Origin: Iris pallida
Taxonomy: Eukaryota; Streptophyta; Magnoliopsida; Asparagales; Iridaceae
NCBI GenBank assembly: GCA_029216955.1
Contig: JANAVB010015600.1
Coordinates: 34,662,569-34,726,568, forward strand
DNA length: 64,000 nucleotides
Reading direction: 5' to 3'
Translations under genes and position numbers: made by a program
Notes under the pieces: generated by a model
The model's input: the letters and a program-made list of their open reading frames with translations, nothing else
The model's database searches: none
Told to the model about the DNA's origin: nothing
Shown here: positions 54,800 through 64,000 of the stretch, in pieces
How the letters are laid out: every line of letters starts with the position of its first letter
Position numbering within the stretch: the first letter of the stretch is position 1

Positions 54800-56034
54800 T
54801 GTCACTACCACATTTTAGCATGAGGGTAATTTTGAACTTTTCTAAAAGTTTATTATTTAATAATAGGATTTATGATTTATGTAAATTTTTAATTAATTTA
54901 ATACTATTTAAAATTGGTGAATTATAATTTTAATGTGTTAGCTAGTGAACCCTAGAACTGTTGAGCCTAGAGACTAATCATGACCATGGGGACCTAACCA
55001 TGTGATTAGAATGACTATTTACAACTTTTTAGGCTAAGGTTATTTTGGTCATTTTGTGACTTTTGAATTATTTAAGATTTTGATTAATTGGTAAACTTTA
55101 GATTATTTTAATAATATTTAAATTGATGTATTATGATTTTGGTTATTTTTTATATTTTAATATTTTGGGAAAATTTTATATTTTTAATATTATTTTTATT
55201 GGATTTGTTTAGTCGGATTTGAGTTTCGTCTCGTTCCGACTTGTATTGTGATCCGGGTAGCTTAAACTCTAGATGGGACCCAATATTAAGTTAAGTATGT
55301 CCCACAAAATCTAACATTTAAGTTAGTCAGTTAGACTAATTTTTATCATGTTAGAATGGTTAAGTTAGAGACTCAAAACTAGATCATTTTGACCCCAAAC
55401 TTGAACCTAGTCTAGACTTAACCATATGAGACTAGAGAGGGACAATTAGGACATTTCCCATTAGCCCTAATGGACTCTTTATGGCAGCCACCTTTAGGGG
55501 AGAATGATTCATTTCATTCAGTAAAATCTTGCCTCTTTTATTTTCCTTTCGTTCTTCCCTAATTTTAGAGAGCCTACCCTTTGATTTGATCTCCAAATCA
55601 AATCATTCCTTCACCAAATCTTCCCTTAATCATTCCCATTCTCCAAGGGAAGGGTGCTACCAAGGATTGGAAGAGAAGTGCAAGGAGGAGTGTCCACTTT
55701 GAGGGATCTTCGTATCGGAGCCGTGTCCTAACGGATTTCGTTGAGATTCCACTTCCAATAGGTAAAATCCATCATCTAAATCAATTTTCTTTGCATATAA
55801 ATTAGTTTTAAATCCGTAGGATCCATCCTCATGCATGTATCCCCTTTAGATTCAAATTTGAGGCCATTTGGAGCTCTCTTTAATCCTAGAATTTAGTGAA
55901 GTTCCAATTAGTACAATATTGGTTTTAAGTAAAAGAGTGACTATAAGACATAGGCATTTTGTGTAACCTATGAGCCTATGTAGTATGGATATTAAATGAA
56001 TGTAGAGTATGTAATACATAATATGTTAGATGAA

Positions 56035-56133
<99 letters not shown>

Positions 56134-56645
56134 ATGTATCATCTTTACATTAATGTATATATATGGTTGAATGCAAGCATGTAGGAATGCAATCAATGCA
56201 ATGTATGTAAGCAATGCATAAATGCATGAATGAAAGAATAATATACAATGTATACATAATATAATGCAATATATAATGATAGCATGCAAGGTAATATAGA
56301 ATATATGATGCAAGCATATATATGTCCACTATTTTTTCTTTTCCTTACATTTTTCCTTCCCTTCCCTTTCCATTTTAATTTTTCCCTTTTTTTCCCTCTT
56401 CTATCTTTACATGTTGTATACAATGTATATAATGTATAGATGCATGTAAGTATGAATATAGTGATAACATGAATGAATGAATGTATAAATGCATGAATGA
56501 ATGTCATTTATGAATGAATCAAAGGTATAAGTAAAATAGAATGCATTGTAATGAATGTTAACATATATAACGTATAAAGTATGTATGCAAATATGCATGA
56601 ATGTATATATCTATGTAACTATGTAAATATGTATGATGTAACATA

Positions 56646-56731
<86 letters not shown>

Positions 56732-58202
56732 TGTATGTATGAAGGTATGTATTTATATATAGTATCTATTTTATATTATGCATTGTTGTGGTTCACATTG
56801 CCTTGTGATTGTGTGAGTGCTAGCCTAGGCTTGGTTAGGCCTAGTGAGACTTGTTAGACTTGTTTGGGCTAGGACTTGACTAGTTGACCTAGTTTGACTA
56901 GTGTAGTTGACTAGAGTTGACCAAGGATTGACTTTAGCCTAGATTGACCCAAACATCATGTAGAATGCATTGTAGCAGTCTATTTTACTATTTTGGACAT
57001 GTAGTGACTTGTACTGTTCTATAGGAGCCAGACACCACTCCTCAGACAGTATATTCTCTTCAGACATACAGATATCAGGCGAGTACATTCTCTGATCATT
57101 TCATATCTTGTTTAGGATTATATTCCTGCTTTAGATTACTTTACTTGATGCTGACACGTTGGTAACACAGATTAGTACTATATGGATCCCTTTATGAGAT
57201 GTTATCCCCCTCGAAAGCATCAGATACTCATGTCTCGTGTGTTTCACTTATATCATATATCTCATGCTTCTATTATCATGAATCTTCATGTATCAGCTTA
57301 TGATTCCTGTACTCTCATGAATCACAGAGCCTTCACGAATCTATTCATGAATCATTCTTGAATCATCCTTTATGGGCCAGTAGTATAGTCATGAATCTTA
57401 ACGTAACTTGACTGGCTCCTTGTGTATTGATTGGGGATGGGGGAGTAGAAACTGAGCATGTGAATAATTCCAAAGTAGTATAGTCATGAATCACCTCTTT
57501 AGTATAGTCATGAATCACCCTCCAGCTGTTCACATGTTCATCTTGTACTCTGAATCACTAGCACTGATTAGTTCTCTTATATATTGTAGCTATTTACTTA
57601 CAGTCTCTCATTTACATTATGTTGTTCTTCAGTTTCGTGTATCTTACTCTCTAGCATGATTATATTTCCTAACCTGTTATGATTTGTTGAGATGTATTGT
57701 GCTCGCTCCTGTCCTGACTGGACCTGTTAAAATTTTTACAGAGGATGATGAGGAACCTTGTACCACTTACCATGGGACTACCCTAGAGGATTGCTGTGAC
57801 TTAGATCTCCAGCAGGATCCATTAGCAGTGGATGACACACCATTAGTTTAGATTAGTGATTTTTAATTGTATTTATTTTCACTCTGGATTACTGTATTTG
57901 AGATTTGAGATATTTTTTGGATTGTGATATCTTAGACACTTAGACTTCTATCTGTTGTATCTCCTTCTATCTGTTGTATCTCCTTGTGGATTTATTTCAT
58001 ATCTATCTATCTTATCGTATTCTACCTTAGATGTGATTGAGACTGTATTCTGCTATGTCACCTCCATTCGAAGTGTATATACTGTAGAGGTAGCTTATAT
58101 TGTTAGATGATTGACCTAGGATAGCGTTCTACCGCCGACACTGTGGCGTAGGCTGGACGTACCCACTTCTCGTGCCCTTACTCTAGGGTGCGGGTCGTGA
58201 CA
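54800..58202 (+). repeat. Right LTR (3,403 bp) of the gypsy derivative
   Basis: Same termini as the left LTR. (TA)n expanded at 56,037-56,130 and 56,648-56,728. A deletion between GAGCTCTCTT and AATCCTAGAATTTAG corresponds to left positions 48,811-49,341. Confidence 0.92.
56037..56130. repeat. Expanded (TA)n in the right LTR
   Basis: About 94 bases. The equivalent left-LTR site at 49,501-49,520 has only about 20. A second expansion is at 56,648-56,728. Confidence 0.93.
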
Positions 58203-58207
58203 CTCAG

Positions 58208-59531
58208 GGACGAAGTCTGACGACTCTCCCAAGAACATATATCTATCAGGTTGTATCACAACCCTCCCACTACGATGAGGCACTATTGGTTGTGGTGTAG
58301 CATTTGTGACACGTTGTGCAGTTATTTGTGGTTCATCCTCTTGTACTATTGGTACTGAAGTACTTGGTGTCTCACCTCTCAGTTCTTCTAGAACAACTCT
58401 ACTTGTGGGTTTATGGTTCATCACATAGTCTTCCTCTAAGAATCGAGCATTGGTACTAACAATGACCTTCTGATCCTTAGGACTATAAAATAAACCTCCT
58501 TTCGTTCCTCTTGGATAGCCTACAAACAAGTGTACTTCTATACGAGATTCCAACTTATCTGCTTTTCTATTCAGCACATGTGTTGGACTACCCCAAATGC
58601 GGACATGTTTCAGACTAGGCTTACGCCCAATCCACAGCTCTGTGGAAGTAAGAGGTACTGACTTAGAAGGAACCAAGTTCAAAAAATAAGCTGCAGTCTC
58701 TAAGGCATATCCCCAAAACGAATCTGGTAAATCCGAATAACTCATCATTGATCTAACCATCTCCATAAGAGTTCTATTCATTCTTTCGGCTACACCATTC
58801 TACTGGGACGTTCCAGGTGCAGTCAATTGGGATGTAATCCCAGCCTCTGATAAATAATTCCTAAACTCTCCAAAGAGGTTCTTGCCACCACGATCTGATT
58901 GTAATGACTTGATATATTTTTTATGACGTTTCTCCGTTTCAGCCTTGTACACTTTGAATTTCTCAAAGCACTCAGACTTACGGCGCATCAAATAAATGTA
59001 TCCATACCTTGAATAATCGTCAATAAATGTGACAAAATATTCAAAGCCACCTCTAACTTGGATAGTCATGGGTCCACACAAATCAGAATGAACCAATTCC
59101 AACACATCTTTGGCCCTATACCCCTTTGTCGTAAAAGGTCTTTTGGTCATTTTACCTTCCAAGCAGGATTCATAAACTGGTAGTGCCTCCACTTCCAATG
59201 AACTCAAAGGTCCATCTTCAACCAGTCTTTGAATCCTTCTTAGCTTAATATGCCCCAATCGCAAGTGCCAAAGATATGTTTGGTTCATACAAGAAGGTTC
59301 TTTTCTCTTATTTAAGTCAGATGACATATTATTCATTTTCATAAGTTGCATTGTGGGCGAAATAGGATTAATGACATACAAATTATCAACCAATGCATCA
59401 GAACAAATAAAATGTTTATTCTTTCTAATAACAATATTGTTATTAAAATAAACTGAATATCCATCCTTAACTAACATAGAAACAGAAACTAAATTCCTTC
59501 TTAGTGAAGGTGCATAAAGACAATCTCTCAA
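58208..59531 (-). pseudogene. Copia integrase (long-LTR element)
   Basis: Pre-integrase region (YLWHLRLGHIKLRRIQRL, CLEGKMTKRPF), then the integrase core with HSDLCGPM, FVTFIDDYSRYGYIYLM and LQSDRGGKN. After a stop at about 58,798 the same frame gives NRTLMEMVRSMM, WGYALETAAYFLN and VHLFVGYPRGTKGG. The acidic linker to the reverse transcriptase is cut by the gypsy insertion at 58,203. Confidence 0.88.
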
Positions 59532-59533
59532 TG

Positions 59534-60450
59534 TTAAAGACTTATTTCAACCAAAGATAAAGTAACATCTCCTAATGCAACGACCGCTACTTTTGTAGCA
59601 TCACCCATGAACAAGCATATCTCTCCATCACTGAGCCGTCTGCTTTCCTGGAACCTCTGCAATGTATTACAGACATGATTAGTGGCTCCTGTATCTACAC
59701 ACCAGGTGCCGGTAGATAACACCGCTAAACATGTTTCAATATACCTTCTTTGTTTTCTTGTTTGAGAAGTGGACAATCAGTCTTCCAATGTCCTGACCCT
59801 TTGCACTTGAAACATTTATCTTTCGACTTTTTCACCGCGCCTTGAGGTCCCATGCCCTTATTTGCTGAGTTTGCTTATTTCTGAATGTTATTCTTCTTCT
59901 CACCGCCTTTTGGCTTAGAAGTATAAGCCTTTTCAGCAACAAAAACATGACTACTCTGCCTAAAGAGATATTCTGCACCCTGTAGCTCTTTTGCAAGTTC
60001 TGCCAAACTATACAATCTTTTGTTCATGTTGTAATTAAGGCAGAAATTGTCAAAAAATTTAGGCAGAGTCCCGAGAATGATATCGACCTGGGATTCCCTA
60101 TCGATTTCAGCTCCAAGGATCTCCATCTCATTCAGATGACCCATCATCTTGAGAACATGATCCCTTACTGGTGCACCCTCAGCCATTTTTGTATTCATCA
60201 AACACTTCATAGCAAACTGCCTAGCTGCTCTACTCTGATGTCCGAAGAGTTCCTTGAGGTTATACATCATGTCATAAGCCGTGGCCATGGCCTGATGCTG
60301 ATGTTGCAGTACATTTGACATAGATGCCAGAATGTAACACCGCGCCATCTCATCTGCCTTTTTTCACTTCTTATAAGCCTCTTTGACCTCTTCATAAGAG
60401 TTAGCATCAGGCTTAGGTGGACATTCCTCAACAAGTACATATTTGTACTC
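59534..60450 (-). pseudogene. gag: Copia gag and protease (long-LTR element)
   Basis: The gag frame (60,348-59,875) includes MMYNLKELFGHQSRAARQFA, GAPVRDHVLKMMGHLNEME and LPKFFDNFCLNYNMNKR. A CCHC knuckle CFKCKGSGHWKTDC lies at 59,773-59,820. The protease motif WCVDTGATNHVCN follows at about 59,700. Frames change between these blocks, so the gene is dead. Gag before 60,350 is visible only in another frame. Confidence 0.85.
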
Positions 60451-61657
60451 CTCAACAATCAAGACAATGTCCAGATTACGTTTCGAGCTAATATAATTAG
60501 GTCCAGTAAGTTTGTTTTTTTAAGAATCACCATAAGTGGACTGAAAGAACCTATTTTTGAAATCCCGAGAATCACATAAATAAAAATTATATTGGACAAA
60601 AATGTTTTGAATTAATTAAATAGAAATTTACCAACACCTTGAACATCATAAATTTCGCATGCCACGATAGTGTGGACGTATACAAATTCAACTTTGTTCA
60701 AGTAGGTACTACCTATTAATTTTACTATCATGTCAACATAACTTTATGACAAATAAAATTAATATGTTGGTCTTGCTCTGGTCATACAAATAATAGCAGT
60801 GACTCCGATGGGGAGGATACTATTATTTGTATCTAAGTGTATACCATTACTTAATACTAAGTCCATTACCTTGTAATGAGTTCCTTCAGATGGAGAAGTG
60901 AACACATACTAGGCAACTTTCTACAATTATCCCTAAGGAAGTTTGTACTGCTGATCCATAATTATACTCATCCGATATGGAGGAAGGCATTAAAGCCAAC
61001 GCACAAGTATAATTACATCACCTACAAACCAGTAATGGAGACCATAGGATTTATACTAAACAAATATCCTCTCCCACTTAGTTATTTAACAATAAGGGTT
61101 TTTTTACTAGTTGATATTATGTCCATGTTGTCCATTATTAATGTAGGCTTAGTTTTCAAAAAAATATCCACACAATAAAAAACATGCATAATCAGAAAAA
61201 GCAAAATGATAACAAATAAGAGAAAAAATATCCAACTATTATGGTCATCTTTCCTGCTCTGTCCTCAACTATCCGAATCGAAAATTTGGACTGCTTAAAA
61301 CCAGCATCTCGTCCGGCATCAGAAACAGCCACCACCGCCATAACGATTGATCAAAAATAATTAAAATTACATCAATCCTATGTCTCCCGAAGAAGTTCAC
61401 ACATAATCTAGATTGATAAATTAAAATAATAAGCACGATCAACCCTCATGATTTTAATTACATCCATATCAAAAACAACATCTACGACATGTCCGTGGTT
61501 TAAACAACACAATAAAAAAAATATGCATTGTACCATAATAGTTGGTTCTAAGATGCATGCAAAACCGAGTTAGAACAGATCTACATCTATCGACTATTAC
61601 ACAGCGCAGGTTTTATTAGACAACATGGACGTGTCAATCAATAAGTAGATCCAAAGT
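60451..61657 (-). other. Copia leader region, noncoding
   Basis: About 1.2 kb between the primer-binding site and gag. AT-rich, with no recognisable domain. It may include the unrecovered 5' part of gag near 60,450-60,540. Confidence 0.5.
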
Positions 61658-61670
61658 GGCTCTGATACCA
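61658..61670 (-). other. Primer-binding site of the long-LTR Copia
   Basis: On the minus strand TGGTATCAGAGCC, two bases after the LTR end. Confidence 0.9.
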
Positions 61671-61672
61671 AT

Positions 61673-62940
61673 TGATGGAACTGGGGATTCCCAGGACCCT
61701 TACTGCGGTGTGCATGTTGATCGATAGAAAGTTAAACAGATTTAATATGTGTTCTAACCCTTCATAGGCAGAAACAAGGGTTCACGAATTATACCTGCGG
61801 TGGGAAGAAGACAAGTAGTTCCTGGCAATCTCGAGCGGACGACCCCAAGATCTTCTGTACGTATTCCTTTCTCGAGTTGGACGTCGTGTGGGCGACGATC
61901 TCCCAACCTTTTCTTCTCCTTGGCAGCCCTCTCTTTCTCTCCTTACGTGAATCACGAATTTAGAGAAAGCTTCAGATTTCTGATCAGTAATTTGGCGGCC
62001 AGAGAATAGAGGATAATATGGGCTACGGCAGGGACCATGAGGAAAAATTAGGGTTAGGCCTCCTAACGGATCTGGGTATCCCGTGTTCAGCCCGAACACA
62101 CAATCCAGGCCAATTAACAATAGCTCCGTCCACTAATGAGCTATTGTTGTACTACCTCCCTAATCCCAAATTATGTTTGTGGACTCCTTTTATTATATGC
62201 TCGTTTGGCTCCCCATGTTAAAATATCGAATGTCCGTCGATCAAATTAAGTTATTGACAACTATAGTGATTCGACATCTTTCATCCTTAAGTAGTACCGC
62301 TCAACTTTATTTGTCATGTCGGATATAATCCACCTGCAGGGTTTATATGACAATCCTTATGAGCTCCTTAAGGGGACATCATCAACCCGATGTATCGGAC
62401 ATGGATTCTATTTATAATCAACAACCCATCATACATACAATATTATTACCTAATTCATAGAGGTTGTTGACCCGTAATGGATCTCACTCTTTCATGAGTC
62501 AAAGTAATGCACACTGCATATACATGTCTGTTATTATATCCGGATTAAGAGCACAAGCATCCATAATAACAGAGGTGTTTGTTCACTTATGTAGTCAGTA
62601 CAAAGAGAACAACCTCAAGTGGTCATGTTCAATACACACAAAGTGTACTAGTGTAAACCTTTAGTCAAGATAGACTAATACCAGATTACACTACAACCTT
62701 TCCAATAGATTGTCCAAGTCCATCTAGGTTGTGAACTATTTATATACTCCATAGGAAACTGATAAAAAGATCTTCTGTGTGACACCACACACCATATTAT
62801 CTACAATATAGAATATCAGACATTTATATTAACACTTGCAACAAATACAATATGCAAACATTTGCCCATATGATTCTCATTCAAAATTTAAGGAAATAAG
62901 GTTACTACAAAAGTGATGCTTTTAGTATATAATCCTAACA
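61673..62940 (-). repeat. 5' LTR of the long-LTR Copia
   Basis: 1,268 bp. Ends AATCCTAACA on the plus strand, followed by the TSD GCTTC. Confidence 0.93.
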
Positions 62941-62945
62941 GCTTC

Positions 62946-64000
62946 CAAATTATTCTAAGTTGCTCCCTTAACTAAAAATTCGTTGATCCTTCTGGCCGCT
63001 CACTGGGTGTGCTATGCAATAAGTGTAAATATGTAGATTATGATATGCATGTTTTACTGAATTCTTAATGATACCAAAACGAATAACAATGAGCGATACA
63101 ATAAATAGTTGGTAATGTGTGTTTGATGTCTTGAATGTAGGATTTATAGAAGTCGATTGTTATGTAGCAATCGGCAGTAGGTGATGGCATGTTATATTGG
63201 AACAGAATTGTGCATGACTTCAGTGAATGGAAATCGACATAATTTCGAGTTGGCTTAAGTGTGTAGGCTTGGTTATGTTTCAGATGCGAATGCGAGAGAA
63301 TTAGGTTGGTACATATGGTCAGCAGAGTCGCTATGGGATGGATAGTCCATTATGGACATTGGTTTGATGCGAAGAGTAATATTGTGTCAGGAATGGCTTA
63401 AGATCTAAGTGGTATATACCTCTACCCTCATAGTGATAAGATGTCCCTTGACCCTGTTCATATTATAGTGATGCTTTACCTGTAAGGTATTGGATAGTTT
63501 TGAGTCGTAGATGGAATTATGATTGATGCATGACGGCTAGACGTGTCCCTTGATAATTAAGTTAGAATAACTTGTTACGAGATTTTGATGAGTTCGGATG
63601 AACCGCCCCTAGACTCTAATAGTTAGCATTATGCTGGGTAGTGAGAAATTGGAATATGAAATGAATGCCTTGCTTGGGAATGGTATGAGTTATAGATTCA
63701 AGCGATGACTTGAATCAGTTAGGTAAAAGGATGGTAGGCTCAATACCGATTATGGGGTGTTACTACCAAAATTTTGTAGAAGAACAAATATAGACCGAAT
63801 ATAAATGATATTGGAATTGAATAGATGGAATTGCATGTTGGACATCAACAAATTGATGGTGTTGTTAGGCGTTTATTGAGATGTTACGAAGGATTCAGAA
63901 GATGCAGAAAGTTGCATCAGCGACCCAAAGGTAGAGAATAGACTTGAGAAAATAGATGGCTTTTGCACATGTGCAGTTGTGTTTGGAAGAATTAGATGTG
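62946..64000 (+). mobile_element. Interior of the outer gypsy element, continuing past the window
   Basis: Resumes after the second GCTTC duplication with sequence resembling the 44.67-kb minisatellite (AAGTTGCTCCC). The next kilobase has no frame with a recognisable domain. It should be leader and the beginning of gag, but I cannot confirm gag. Confidence 0.45.

Larger units (their letters stand above)
47738..58202 (+). mobile_element. Tekay/Del-like gypsy derivative with 3.4-3.8-kb LTRs, nested in the Copia
   Basis: LTRs start TGTCACTACCAYATTTTAGC and end GGGTCRTGACA. A CTCAG duplication flanks the element (47,733-47,737 and 58,203-58,207). A purine-rich AAGGAGGGTAGA precedes the right LTR. 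The 3.27-kb interior holds only the integrase C-terminus with chromodomain at its 3' end. Gag, protease, reverse transcriptase and RNase H are missing. It is a large non-autonomous derivative. No clear primer-binding site was seen after the left LTR. Confidence 0.93.
44813..62940 (-). mobile_element. Ty1/Copia retrotransposon with 1.27-kb LTRs, minus strand, interrupted by a gypsy element
   Basis: LTRs at 44,813-46,079 and 61,673-62,940. On the minus strand they start TGTTAGG and end TTCCATCA. A GCTTC duplication flanks the whole (44,808-44,812 and 62,941-62,945). The primer-binding site is at 61,658-61,670 and the purine tract (AAGTGGGAGAT on the minus strand) is at about 46,082. Removing the nested gypsy leaves about 7.66 kb. 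All coding domains are present but broken. RNase H motifs such as HIECKYHLIRD suggest the Tork/Angela group (tentative). Confidence 0.93.

Overview
The window is nuclear DNA of a flowering plant. It is AT-rich and made mostly of transposable elements: Copia and Ty3/gypsy LTR retrotransposons, L1-type LINEs, tRNA-derived SINEs, a Mutator-like element (MULE), several MITEs and long (TA)n tracts. Nothing bacterial, organellar or viral-genomic was recognised, and I cannot name the species. The only likely functional host gene is a single-exon SAUR (small auxin-up RNA) family gene on the minus strand at 19.9-20.3 kb. Almost every other real reading frame is a broken transposon gene.

Layout. 0-3 kb: a long gypsy-type LTR on the minus strand, cut by the window edge. 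3-4.8 kb: a second LTR-like remnant. 5.06-9.57 kb: a complete MULE with 10-bp target-site duplications (TSDs); it encodes a PB1-like N-terminal domain and a GRF zinc-finger protein and holds a nested MITE plus LINE fragment. 9.6-17.4 kb: MITEs, an inverted-repeat-bounded segment with a gypsy gag fragment and its LTR, and a SINE cluster. 17.4-21 kb: MITEs around the SAUR gene. 21.3-38.5 kb: an almost unbroken chain of SINEs, LINEs and a small hairpin element, joined by (TA)n tracts. One full-length LINE (25.7-37.4 kb) is interrupted by a young Copia element with 123-bp LTRs (29,479-35,053). 38.5-44.6 kb: very long gypsy LTR material ending at a primer-binding site. 44.8-62.9 kb: a Copia element on the minus strand with 1.27-kb LTRs, interrupted by a gypsy derivative with 3.4-3.8-kb LTRs (47,738-58,202). 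62.9-64 kb: the interior of the outer gypsy element resumes.

Three elements are closed by exact TSDs: GCTAT for the short-LTR Copia, GCTTC for the long-LTR Copia, and CTCAG for the gypsy derivative. The MULE has CAATATACAT on both sides. LTR divergence sampled by eye agrees with the nesting order.

The most interesting pattern is a set of unrelated retroposons that all sit in, or end in, (TA)n microsatellites. One SINE family shares its extreme 3' end with a neighbouring LINE. This suggests a LINE/SINE partnership that targets or regenerates TA microsatellites, together with a small hairpin element that uses the same niche.
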